The position numbers were made by a program, and so were the translations under genes. Below are positions 53,301-60,627 of a DNA stretch of 64,000 nucleotides, piece after piece. The stretch comes from Pacificimonas sp963710205 (GTDB lineage Bacteria > Pseudomonadota > Alphaproteobacteria > Sphingomonadales > Sphingomonadaceae): assembly GCA_963710205.1 (NCBI GenBank), contig CAVPZG010000007.1:62001-126000 (forward strand), given 5' to 3'. Below the pieces are notes generated by a model. That model worked only from the letters and a program-made list of their open reading frames with translations, did no database searches and was not told the origin of the DNA. The number at the start of each line of letters is the position of its first letter. Position 1 is the first letter of the stretch.

Positions 53301-53645
53301 GTCGATCCGGAGCTGAAGGAGAACGGTCGTCCCGAATGGAGCGGCTCGGGCGGGATAACGTACAGCCGTGGTCCTTTCTCGCTGAACTACGGCCTGCAAT
53401 ATCTTTCCAACCAGCTTATTCGCGGTATCGAGATCGAAACGGCCGATACCATCGCAGGTCCAGCCGGCTTTGGCGGGGACACCTTCGTTCATGATGCGAG
53501 CGTGTCCTACGAAGTTTTCGACGGCCTCGAACTTTACGCTGGCGTCAACAACTTCACGGATGAAAAGCCGTTCCGCAACAATTCCTCCTACCCCGTTTCG
53601 CCTTACGGGCGCTATTTCTTCGGCGGTGTGAACGCCAAGTTCTGA
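50331..53645 (+). CDS. Large TonB-dependent outer-membrane receptor
   Basis: A 1104-residue receptor. The signal peptide (LAGMTSALALLVAMPAMAQ) is followed by a TonB-box-like EVIVITGSRLSRDLNEVAASPVTAVS. The plug (VSEALRELPALSFSTT...SLNLRGLGSNRTLVLVDGKRHVSS, VEVLTGGASAIYGADAVTGVVNF) precedes a long barrel with a TonB-C end (FDGLELYAGVNNFTDEKPF...YPVSPYGRYFFGGVNAKF). The barrel is much longer than the 600-700 residues of siderophore receptors; such sizes in sphingomonads are linked to uptake of glycans, peptides or polymers, with no ligand evident here. ATG 50331 follows an AAGGGG-type site. A strong terminator follows. Confidence 0.92.
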   Translation: MKMTMPKTNSLAGMTSALALLVAMPAMAQDSGSDLPAAASGDEVIVITGSRLSRDLNEVAASPVTAVSLEDIQRSGVVDVSEALRELPALSFSTTIADSLDGLGEARLGVASLNLRGLGSNRTLVLVDGKRHVSSVAGDQIVDIETIPSALIQNVEVLTGGASAIYGADAVTGVVNFTLKDDFNGFDITGQAGISDRGDGFTGSVEAIYGTDFADGRGNVAVFGGYSRIEKIAIDDRSYTRDNFQANAGPEYGNPLRRFQQGDISSGTPNFAGLYTTDNGLFPYGFSIPTSADDFAALFADTTGAPFTGSLNAAEQALIDRASGAPSNAYQAFPVFAISSTQGLVFRNDFGFFDADVNGNGVQDCEESYIGFTGFGGGGCYVTTPDGGVRIFEDGIIASGSNQFGGDGAEQATNGDSLIPKDERYMTGVVASFEFSPAATAYLDAKYVHTETQQDTFYNTFYDSLLIPADNPFIPAVLQGDADDAGGLRISRDFTDLGLNRVTSERDTYRIIAGLRGAMTDNLNYDFSVNWGRTDVATTNSRTVLPDRLFAAIDAVDEGEFLTGTANGNIVCRSDLDGTPYPGSEIFPVIEGGFFTFNPGDGSCVPTTLFNGRQSVNADAADFITVPTTNKFRLEHYVITGQLVGDTAGFVDLPGGPVQFAVGTEFRRETSESRFDPLTLGILQTDVPNGSTGDFIGDISGNQSLTFSTTRTLNTGGDFDVFELFGEVRLPILADRPFFETLELSGAARFSDYSTIGNTFTWSVNGIWAPVQDVRLRATYAQAVRAPNIAELFDPQQGTVFRPEDPCDQNVINARVSADDPNVGTRIANCNAQRASFGLDTSVDYFDPLSARFDGTTGGNPELEEETAKTWTAGVVLQPRWVPGLVLSADYYNIRIDDAISAVSAQDVVDSCYDSSDFPNQFCGQFERRGDFGLSFLRQTQLNFGRIEAAGVDITVRYGFALGDNNFDLRANVGWVDKLNFFFDPTDLSNVDPELKENGRPEWSGSGGITYSRGPFSLNYGLQYLSNQLIRGIEIETADTIAGPAGFGGDTFVHDASVSYEVFDGLELYAGVNNFTDEKPFRNNSSYPVSPYGRYFFGGVNAKF

Positions 53646-53667
53646 TATAAATCGAACCTAAAAAAAT

Positions 53668-53702
53668 GGGCCGCGCCGGATTTCACCAGCGCGGCCCTTT
53701 TT
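53668..53702. terminator. Rho-independent terminator, bidirectional
   Basis: GGGCCGCGC (53668-53676) pairs with GCGCGGCCC (53689-53697) around a 12-base loop, followed by TTTTT on the plus strand and preceded by seven A (T on the minus strand). It lies between the convergent TonB receptor and ahcY genes and can serve both. Confidence 0.92.
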
Positions 53703-53721
53703 CTGTCTGATGCCCGAAAAA

Positions 53722-55110
53722 TCAGTAGCGATATTCGTCCGCCTTGAACGGCCCCTCGACAGGGACGCCGATATATTTGGCCTGCTCCTCGGTAAGTTCA
53801 CTCAGCTTCACGTTCAGCTTGGCAAGATGCAGGCGGGCGACCTTTTCATCCAGGTGCTTTGGCAGCACATAGACCTGGTTCTCATACTCATCCGCCTTGG
53901 TCCACAGTTCGATCTGCGCCAGCACCTGGTTCGTGAAGCTGGCGGACATGACGAAGCTCGGGTGGCCCGTCGCATTGCCAAGGTTAAGGAGGCGGCCCTG
54001 CGAAAGCAGCAGCATCCGGCTGCCATCGGGGAATGTGTACATATCGACCTGCGGCTTCACCTCGACATGCGTCAGGTTCTTTAGCGCGCCGACCTGAATC
54101 TCGTTGTCGAAATGGCCGATATTGCCGACGATCGCCATGTCCTTCATCGCGCGCATGTGGTCGATGGTGATGACGTCCTTGTTGCCCGTCGTGGTCACGA
54201 AGATATCGGCGACCGGCGCGGCCTCCTCCATCGTCGTCACGGCAAAGCCGTCCATTGCCGCCTGCAAAGCGCAAATGGGGTCGATCTCCGTCACCATGAC
54301 GCGCGCGCCGGCACCGCGCAGCGACGCGGCGCTGCCCTTGCCGACATCGCCATAACCCGCGACAACGGCGACCTTGCCGGCCATCATCACATCGGTCCCG
54401 CGGCGAATGCCGTCGACGAGCGATTCCTTGCAGCCATATTTGTTGTCGAATTTCGACTTCGTGACGCTGTCGTTCACGTTGATCGCCGGGAAGGGCAGCT
54501 TGCCTTCCCTCGCAAGGCCGTAGAGGCGCAGAACGCCCGTCGTCGTTTCCTCGGACACGCCGCGAATGGCATCGCGCGTCTTCGTGAAAAAGCCGGGGCT
54601 TTCCTTCAGGCGCTTTTTCAGCACCCTCTGCATTTCCTCTTCTTCCTCATTTTCAGGCGCAGGCATCTCCTCGCCCGCTTCCATGCGCGCGCCCCAGATC
54701 ACATACATGGTGGCATCGCCGCCATCGTCGAGGATCATGTTGCAGGGCTCGTCCCCCCACTGGAAGATGTGGTCCACATATTCCCAGTATTCCGCGAGCG
54801 TTTCGCCCTTCTTGGCAAAGACGGGAACGCCGGTCGCGGCGATCGCGGCGGCGGCATGATCCTGCGTCGAATAGATGTTGCAGGATGCCCAGCGCACTTC
54901 GGCGCCCAGCGCCGTCAGGGTCTCGATCAGTGCCGCTGTCTGGATCGTCATGTGCAGGCATCCTGCGATGCGCGCGCCCTTCAGCGGCTTCGAGGCGCCA
55001 TATTCCTCGCGCGTGGCCATCAGGCCCGGCATTTCGGTTTCCGCGATGTCCAGCTCGCGGCGGCCATATTCGGCCAGGCTGATGTCGGCGATGATCGAGT
55101 CTTGTGCCAT
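53722..55110 (-). CDS. ahcY: S-adenosyl-L-homocysteine hydrolase
   Basis: A 462-residue NAD-dependent enzyme that splits S-adenosylhomocysteine into adenosine and homocysteine, keeping the methylation cycle running. Conserved blocks include EYGASKPLKGARIAGCLHMTIQTAALIETL, NINV-type substrate contacts in INVNDSVTKSKFDNKYGCKESLVDGI, the NAD loop VAGYGDVGKGSAASLRGAGARVMVTEIDPI and the end KYIGVPVEGPFKADEYRY. It includes the insert of about 40 residues (PAPENEEEEEMQRVLKKRL) usual in alphaproteobacteria. A perfect 20-bp palindrome lies 68 bases upstream. Confidence 0.96.
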   Translation of the reverse strand: MAQDSIIADISLAEYGRRELDIAETEMPGLMATREEYGASKPLKGARIAGCLHMTIQTAALIETLTALGAEVRWASCNIYSTQDHAAAAIAATGVPVFAKKGETLAEYWEYVDHIFQWGDEPCNMILDDGGDATMYVIWGARMEAGEEMPAPENEEEEEMQRVLKKRLKESPGFFTKTRDAIRGVSEETTTGVLRLYGLAREGKLPFPAINVNDSVTKSKFDNKYGCKESLVDGIRRGTDVMMAGKVAVVAGYGDVGKGSAASLRGAGARVMVTEIDPICALQAAMDGFAVTTMEEAAPVADIFVTTTGNKDVITIDHMRAMKDMAIVGNIGHFDNEIQVGALKNLTHVEVKPQVDMYTFPDGSRMLLLSQGRLLNLGNATGHPSFVMSASFTNQVLAQIELWTKADEYENQVYVLPKHLDEKVARLHLAKLNVKLSELTEEQAKYIGVPVEGPFKADEYRY

Positions 55111-55177
55111 GTGATGGCTCCTTGGGATGGGGGAATGTTTATGCCCGCCACATAGGAACCGGTCGCCCTCAAGGCAA

Positions 55178-55197
55178 ATATAAAGATATCTTTATAT
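55178..55197. promoter_or_regulatory. Perfect 20-bp palindrome upstream of ahcY, candidate SahR operator
   Basis: The ten bases ATATAAAGAT are followed by their exact reverse complement. In an otherwise GC-rich sequence such an A/T-rich perfect dyad stands out. ArsR-family SahR regulators control ahcY and methionine-cycle genes in many Proteobacteria and bind palindromes with an AAAGATATCTTT-like centre as far as I recall; the assignment is from memory and position. It sits between ahcY (minus) and the end of yqgE. Confidence 0.6.
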
Positions 55198-55202
55198 GAC
55201 GG

Positions 55203-55763
55203 TCAGGCCCGCCCGCTGGTGGCGGAAAGCAGCGACACATCGATCCCCTGCCCCTCGAACGCCTTTGGCCAGCGATCCGCAACCCTCGTGTTCCACATCA
55301 GTTCGGGGGAGCCCGGTACGTTCATCCAGCCATGCCGGGTCATCTCACCCTCCAGCTGACCCTGCCCCCAGCCGGTATAGCCAAGCGCGATCAGCCAGTG
55401 TTCCGGCCCCTGTCCCGCGCCAATGTCGCGCAGGATATCGAGCGTCGCGGTCAGTGCCCAGCGATCACCGACATTCAGTGTCCCCTGTCCCTGATATTCG
55501 GTGGAATGCACGACGAAGCCGCGCGCAGGTTCCACCGGGCCGCCCGAATAGACGGGGGCATCGTCCATCTCCGAATGGTCGATGTCGAGCTGATCCATCA
55601 GGCCGCGCGCATCGACATCGCCGCGAATATGGTTGATGACGATGCCAAGCGCAGAATCCTCGTCATGCGCGCACATGGCGATCACCGCGCGGGAAAAACG
55701 CTCGTCACCCATACCGGGCATGGAAAGCAGAAACTGGCCTGAGAGAAAGGGAGGATTTTCCAT
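55203..55763 (-). CDS. YqgE/AlgH family protein
   Basis: A 186-residue protein of the UPF0301 family: FLSGQFLLSMPGMGDERFSRAVIAMCAHDEDSALGIVINHI, then DDAPVYSGGPVEPARGFVVHST and LRDIGAGQGPEHWLIALGYTGWGQGQLEGEM, all diagnostic. The molecular function is unknown; AlgH in Pseudomonas affects alginate regulation. ATG 55763 (MENPPFLSG) is preferred over GTG 55781 as it gives the common start. It lies upstream of ahcY on the same strand with the palindrome between. Confidence 0.9.
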   Translation of the reverse strand: MENPPFLSGQFLLSMPGMGDERFSRAVIAMCAHDEDSALGIVINHIRGDVDARGLMDQLDIDHSEMDDAPVYSGGPVEPARGFVVHSTEYQGQGTLNVGDRWALTATLDILRDIGAGQGPEHWLIALGYTGWGQGQLEGEMTRHGWMNVPGSPELMWNTRVADRWPKAFEGQGIDVSLLSATSGRA

Positions 55764-55865
55764 CCGGCATAACATAGGCACTGATACGCGCTCGCCAAGC
55801 CGGAACGATCAGACTATCTGGTGTGCTGACCTTCCGACCCCATTTCAATGACAGGAGACCATCAG

Positions 55866-56348
55866 ATGAGCATTTCCACCGGTGACAGGATTCCCTCCGC
55901 GCAGCTGACGAAAATGACTGGCGACGGCCCGCAGCCCGTGCAGACCGATGAATTTTTCAAGGGCCGCACGGTCGCGCTGTTCGCTGTTCCGGGCGCCTTC
56001 ACCCCGACCTGCAGCGCCAAACACCTGCCCGGCTATGTCGAAAAGGCCGCCGAACTGAAGTCCAAGGGCGTGGACGAAATCGCCTGCGTTTCCGTCAACG
56101 ACGCCTTCGTCATGGGCGCCTGGGGCGAAAGTGCAAATGTCGGTGACGACATCACGATGCTGGCCGACGGCAATGGCGATTTCGCCGAAGCGCTCGGCCT
56201 CACCATGGACGCTTCCGGCTTTGGTATGGGCAAGCGCGCACAGCGCTTCTCGATGATCGTCAGGGACGGCGAGGTCAGCGAACTGAACGTCGAAGCCCCC
56301 GGCGATTTCCGTGTATCAAGCGCGGAACACATGCTCGGCCAGCTTTAA
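55866..56348 (+). CDS. Peroxiredoxin (Prx5/redoxin type)
   Basis: A 160-residue peroxiredoxin. The peroxidatic Cys lies in VPGAFTPTCSAKHLPGYVEKA (about residue 50), the exact Prx5 motif. Other typical parts are VDEIACVSVNDAFVMGAWGE and GLGLTMD-like EALGLTMDASGFGMGKRAQRFSMIVRDGEVSELNVE. It reduces hydrogen peroxide or alkyl peroxides in the cytoplasm using glutaredoxin or thioredoxin. ATG 55866 follows GACAGGAGACC; an ATG at 55848 would place the ribosome site inside the gene. The molybdoprotein gene follows by ten bases. Confidence 0.93.
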   Translation: MSISTGDRIPSAQLTKMTGDGPQPVQTDEFFKGRTVALFAVPGAFTPTCSAKHLPGYVEKAAELKSKGVDEIACVSVNDAFVMGAWGESANVGDDITMLADGNGDFAEALGLTMDASGFGMGKRAQRFSMIVRDGEVSELNVEAPGDFRVSSAEHMLGQL

Positions 56349-56358
56349 AGTCAGGAGA

Positions 56359-58596
56359 ATGGCCTCCGGCACGGTTCCGTCTTCAAAGCCCAGATCAGGT
56401 CTGACGCGGCGCAAGCTCCTTATCGGAGCGGGCGCCGCCGCGGGTCTCGCCATAGGCTATGTCGTCTGGCCGCGTGATTATCCGATCAACTTCCCCGCTC
56501 GTGAGGGGGAGACCCTGATCAACGGCTGGCTGAAGATCGGAACGGACGGACGCATCACCGTCGCCGTCCCGCAGGCCGAAATGGGACAGGGCGTCTATAC
56601 CGCGCTGCCGCAGTTGCTGGCGGCGGAACTGGGGGCGGACTGGCGCATGATCGGTGTCGAGCCTGCGCCGCTGCATCCCATATATGCGAACACGGCCTTC
56701 GTCGAAGGTGCCGGCGGATCGATGCCCGCCTTCCTTGGCAATATCGTCAAATGGGCTGCCGTCAGTGTCGTTGAGCGCCTGGAATTGCAGGCGACGGGTG
56801 GCTCCACATCGGTCAAGGCCTTCTGGGAACCGCTAAGGCTGGCGGGCGCGTCGGCACGCGCGCTTTTCATCCGCGCCGCCGCGCGCCAGTTGCAGGTCGA
56901 TGCGGCCCTTCTCGATACGAAGGATGGCTTTGTCGAAGGCGGCGGAAAGCGGGTCGGCTTTGCCAGCCTGATCCCGCACATCGATCTCGATGACGCGCCC
57001 GCGGAGCCGATTCTGCGCGAGAATGCGCCGCTCATTGGCACATCTGCCCCGCGCCTCGATGTCCCCTCGAAGGTCAACGGCACAGCCACGTTCGGCGCGG
57101 ACGTCAGGCTGGAGGGCATGGTCTATGCGGCCATACGCGGGGCCCCCATTGGTGCGCGCAAGGCCGCCAATTTCGGCGGAGAGGCCGCGCTTGCCGCGCC
57201 AAAGGTCGTTGCCGTCGTCGAAGGCGACGGCTGGCACGGCGTCGCGGGGGAAACCTGGTGGTCCGCCCGTCAGGCACTCGACCTGATCGACGTCGAATAT
57301 GAGGGGGCGACGCTTGCGAACAGCGCGGAGATCGACGCCGCTCTCGCCGCTGCGCTTGACGATGAGGACGCAGGCACGGCCTTCATGGAGGTGGGCGACA
57401 CCTCCGCCGCGCTGGCGGAAGGCCAGGTCGTGACTGTCGATTATGGCGTGCCCTTCCTTGCCCATGCCTGCCTGGAACCCATGTGCGCCACCGCCCGGGT
57501 GGAAAATGGCAAGGCGGAGGTCTGGGCCCCAACCCAGTCGCAGTCCATCACCGCGTGGCAGGTGTCGGAGGCGCTTGATACCCCCATGCGCGACGTCATC
57601 GTTTACCCGACCTTTCTGGGCGGCGGCTTTGGACGCAAGGCGGAATCGGAAGCCGCCATGCAGGCCGCGATCATGGCAAAACAGACGCAGCGGCCCGTGC
57701 AGGTCATCTGGCACCGGGAAGAGGATATGGCGCGCGACCGTTTCCGCCCGCCCGTCCGCGCGCGCATCGCCGCGAAGCTGGGGCCGGACAAGCGCATCGA
57801 GGCGATGGACATGAAACTCGCGGCGCCCAGTCTCGGCGCCAGCGTCACGCGCCGCCTGATGCCGACCTTCGCGTCGGACGGCGACAGTGCGGCGATGGTG
57901 AAGGGCGTCGGCCCCGCGCCGTACCTGATCCCCAATTTCCGCGCGCGCCATGTGGACGTGCCGACGCCTGTTCCGCTCGGGTACTGGCGCAGCGTCGAAC
58001 ACAGCTATGCGGCCTTCTTCCAGGAGGGGATGATGGACGAACTGGCCGCCGCCGCCGGTCTCGACCCGCTCGCCTTTCGCCTGCGCCATATGGACGAGAA
58101 CAGCCGCGAGGCGCGCGTCCTGATGCTGGCGGCGTCGCGCGGCACGCTCGCCGGGCAGGTGCCCGAACGTCACGGACGCGGCATCGCCCTTCATTCCAGC
58201 TTTGGCAGCCACGTCGCGCAGGTCGCCGAGGTCGAGGTTCCGTCAAAGGACGAGATCATCGTGAAGCGCGTCACCTGCGTCATCGACTGCGGCCGCGTCG
58301 TCAATCCCGACATTGTCAGCGCGCAGATGGAGGGCGGCATCATCTTCGGCATGACCGCCGCGCTGCACGGAAATGTGACCTTTACGGACGGCGAGCCCGA
58401 CATGCTGAATTTCGATGGCTATCCGCTTCTCCGGATGGACGAAGCGCCGGAAATCGACGTCGAGATCATATCCTCGGACGAAGCGCCCGGCGGTGTCGGC
58501 GAACCCGGTGTCCCCCCCATCGCCCCCGCGATCGCCAGCGCCGTGTTCGCCGCGACCGGAAGGCGCATGCGGACCATGCCGTTCCTGAGCTATTAG
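56359..58596 (+). CDS. IorB-like molybdopterin-binding oxidoreductase subunit
   Basis: A 745-residue large subunit of the xanthine oxidase family, isoquinoline 1-oxidoreductase type. A twin-arginine signal (SGLTRRKLLIGAGAAAGLAIGYVVW, Arg17-Arg18) marks Tat export with a folded cofactor. Cofactor-site blocks include GQGVYTALPQLLAAELGADWRMIGVEPAP, FLGGGFGRKAESEAAMQAAIMAKQTQRPVQVIWHREEDM and VPLGYWRSVEHSYAAFFQEGMMDELA. The C-terminal GGVGEPGVPPIAPAIASAVFAATG has the expected Glu. The partner 2Fe-2S subunit (IorA) is not adjacent. ATG 56359 is preceded by AGGAGA. Confidence 0.88.
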   Translation: MASGTVPSSKPRSGLTRRKLLIGAGAAAGLAIGYVVWPRDYPINFPAREGETLINGWLKIGTDGRITVAVPQAEMGQGVYTALPQLLAAELGADWRMIGVEPAPLHPIYANTAFVEGAGGSMPAFLGNIVKWAAVSVVERLELQATGGSTSVKAFWEPLRLAGASARALFIRAAARQLQVDAALLDTKDGFVEGGGKRVGFASLIPHIDLDDAPAEPILRENAPLIGTSAPRLDVPSKVNGTATFGADVRLEGMVYAAIRGAPIGARKAANFGGEAALAAPKVVAVVEGDGWHGVAGETWWSARQALDLIDVEYEGATLANSAEIDAALAAALDDEDAGTAFMEVGDTSAALAEGQVVTVDYGVPFLAHACLEPMCATARVENGKAEVWAPTQSQSITAWQVSEALDTPMRDVIVYPTFLGGGFGRKAESEAAMQAAIMAKQTQRPVQVIWHREEDMARDRFRPPVRARIAAKLGPDKRIEAMDMKLAAPSLGASVTRRLMPTFASDGDSAAMVKGVGPAPYLIPNFRARHVDVPTPVPLGYWRSVEHSYAAFFQEGMMDELAAAAGLDPLAFRLRHMDENSREARVLMLAASRGTLAGQVPERHGRGIALHSSFGSHVAQVAEVEVPSKDEIIVKRVTCVIDCGRVVNPDIVSAQMEGGIIFGMTAALHGNVTFTDGEPDMLNFDGYPLLRMDEAPEIDVEIISSDEAPGGVGEPGVPPIAPAIASAVFAATGRRMRTMPFLSY

Positions 58597-58602
58597 CGTC
58601 AA

Positions 58603-59613
58603 ATGACACTCCCCCCCGAACACCCCCCGGTTGCCACGCCAAAAGTGGGCGTTCTCCTTGTCAACCTCGGCTCGCCCGATGCGCCGACGACATCCTCCGT
58701 CCGGCGGTATCTGAAGCAGTTCCTGTCCGACCGCCGGGTGATCGAAATTCCGCCCATCCTCTGGCAGATTATCCTGCGTGGCATCATCCTCAACACGCGG
58801 CCCGCCAAGAGCGCGAAGCTCTATGCCGCCATCTGGGATCGGGAGCGTGACGGCTCACCACTGAAACTGATCACCGAGGACCAGGCCGCGGCGCTTTCGG
58901 ACCGGATGCCGGACATCCACGTCGACTACGCCATGCGCTATGGAAGTCCGTCGATGGAAAGCCGCCTCGAAGCCATGAAATCGGCTGGCTGCACACGCAT
59001 ATTGGTCGCGCCCCTCTACCCGCAATATAGTGCCGCGACGACCGCGACCGTGGCGGACGAGGCGCACCGCATCCTGGCGAGGATGCGCTGGCAGCCGGCG
59101 CTGCGTACCCTGCCGCCCTATCATGACGACCCCGCCTATATCGCTGCGCTGGCACAGGATATCGAAGCGCAGCTGGGCACGCTCGATTTCACCCCGGACG
59201 AGCTTGTCGCCAGCTTTCACGGCATGCCGAAGCGCACGCTCGAACTGGGCGATCCCTATCACTGCCATTGCCAGAAGACCGCGCGCCTCCTTTCCAGCAG
59301 GTTGGGACGCCCGATCCGGACGGTCTTCCAGTCCCGCTTTGGCCCAGCCGAGTGGCTGCAACCCTATCTCGACAAAACACTGGAGGCGCTTCCCGCCGAG
59401 GGCACCAAACGGGTCGCCGTCGTCTCGCCCGGATTTTCCGCGGACTGCCTGGAAACGCTCGAGGAAATCGCCATCGAGGGCGCAGAGCAGTTCCACGCGG
59501 GCGGCGGTACGGATTTCGCCTATCTTTCCTGCCTGAACGCAAAGCCTGTCAGCATCGACATGCTGGAAAAAATTATCACGCGCGAACTCGCAGGCTGGAT
59601 CGAAAGCCGCTAG
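58603..59613 (+). CDS. hemH: Ferrochelatase
   Basis: A 336-residue enzyme inserting Fe2+ into protoporphyrin IX, the last step of protohaem synthesis. It opens KVGVLLVNLGSPDAPTTSSVRRYLKQFLSDRRVIEIP. Conserved blocks are LVAPLYPQYSAATTATV, the metal-site His in LVASFHGMPKRTLELGDPYHCHCQKTA, FQSRFGPAEWLQPYLDKTLEAL and VVSPGFSADCLETLEEIAIEG. The length is normal. It starts six bases after the molybdoprotein stop, so it may share that transcript. Confidence 0.95.
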   Translation: MTLPPEHPPVATPKVGVLLVNLGSPDAPTTSSVRRYLKQFLSDRRVIEIPPILWQIILRGIILNTRPAKSAKLYAAIWDRERDGSPLKLITEDQAAALSDRMPDIHVDYAMRYGSPSMESRLEAMKSAGCTRILVAPLYPQYSAATTATVADEAHRILARMRWQPALRTLPPYHDDPAYIAALAQDIEAQLGTLDFTPDELVASFHGMPKRTLELGDPYHCHCQKTARLLSSRLGRPIRTVFQSRFGPAEWLQPYLDKTLEALPAEGTKRVAVVSPGFSADCLETLEEIAIEGAEQFHAGGGTDFAYLSCLNAKPVSIDMLEKIITRELAGWIESR

Positions 59614-59652
59614 GCAGTTTATGTTTCAACCTGAACCTGGGGAGGTTTTATC

Positions 59653-60378
59653 ATGGGAAGTCACGTCGCAATCGTTACCGGAGGTACGCGCGGCATCGGC
59701 GCTGCCGTCAGCCAGAGACTGCACGCCAGCGGCATCACGGTCGTCGCCAATTATGGCGGCGACGACAAGAAGGCGCAGGCCTTCACGGACGAAACCGGCA
59801 TCGACGCGATGAAATGGGATGTCGCCGACTTCGATGCCTGCCATGCAGGCGTGAAGGCCGTCGAGGACAAGCACGGCCCCGTCAGCATCCTGGTCAACAA
59901 CGCCGGCATCACCCGCGACGGCACGCTTCTGAAAATGGACCGGCAGATGTGGGAGGATGTGATCAACGTCAATCTGGGCGGCTGCTTCAACATGTCGAAG
60001 GCCGTGTTCCCGGGTATGAAGGCGCGCAGCTTTGGCCGCATCGTCTCCATCGGCTCCATCAACGGTCAGGGCGGCCAATATGGTCAGGTCAATTATGCCG
60101 CAGCGAAGTCCGGTATCCACGGATTCACCAAGGCACTGGCGCAGGAAGGCGCGCGCTTCGGTATTACCGTCAATGCGCTCGCACCCGGCTATATCGACAC
60201 CGACATGGTCGCTGCCGTTCCCGAACCCGTGCTTGAAAAGATCGTTGCCAAGATCCCGGTCGGCCGCCTTGGCCAGGCCGACGAGATCGCCCGCGGCGTC
60301 GCCTTCCTGTGCGGCGAGGATGCGGGCTTCATCACGGGCTCGACGCTCAGCATCAATGGCGGCCAGCATATGTATTGA
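59653..60378 (+). CDS. phbB: Acetoacetyl-CoA reductase
   Basis: A 241-residue NADPH-dependent SDR. Nucleotide motif TGGTRGIG lies at residues 10-17, NNAG in LVNNAGITRDGTLLKMD, and the catalytic set SIGSINGQGGQYGQVNYAAAKSGIHGFTKALAQEGA gives Ser-Tyr-Lys. The phrases SINGQGGQYGQVNY and ALAQEGARFGITVNALAPGYIDTDMV are characteristic of PhaB/PhbB, which makes (R)-3-hydroxybutyryl-CoA for polyhydroxybutyrate. No phaA or phaC is adjacent. A GGGGAGG ribosome site lies 10 bases before ATG 59653. Confidence 0.92.
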   Translation: MGSHVAIVTGGTRGIGAAVSQRLHASGITVVANYGGDDKKAQAFTDETGIDAMKWDVADFDACHAGVKAVEDKHGPVSILVNNAGITRDGTLLKMDRQMWEDVINVNLGGCFNMSKAVFPGMKARSFGRIVSIGSINGQGGQYGQVNYAAAKSGIHGFTKALAQEGARFGITVNALAPGYIDTDMVAAVPEPVLEKIVAKIPVGRLGQADEIARGVAFLCGEDAGFITGSTLSINGGQHMY

Positions 60379-60385
60379 GGCGGCT

Positions 60386-60601
60386 GTGGCCCGCGAAAAT
60401 CAGGGAACGCGCAAATACAGCGTCACCATTGCGGGCCACCGCACCTCGATCAGTCTGGAGCCCGTGTTCTGGAACGCGCTGAATGACCGCGCGAAGGCTG
60501 AAAATCGCTCACTGGCCGAGCTGATTGCGGAGATCGACGAGGCGCGGACCACGCCTCTTTCGAGCGCGGTCCGGGTCTGGCTGTTTGAACGCTCTCGCTG
60601 A
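60386..60601 (+). CDS. Ribbon-helix-helix domain protein
   Basis: A 71-residue protein: RKYSVTIAGHRTSISLEPVFWNALNDRAKAENRSLAELIAEIDEARTTPLSSAVRVWLFERSR. This is the RHH_4-type fold, in which an antiparallel strand (SVTIAGHRTSISL) is followed by two helices; many members are uncharacterised DNA-binding candidates. The start is GTG at 60386, seven bases after the phbB stop, with GAGGCGG as ribosome site across the junction. It probably shares the phbB transcript and might regulate it; that is inference. Confidence 0.8.
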   Translation: MARENQGTRKYSVTIAGHRTSISLEPVFWNALNDRAKAENRSLAELIAEIDEARTTPLSSAVRVWLFERSR

Positions 60602-60627
60602 CCTTCGCCAGACCCGGCGGCGCGCGG

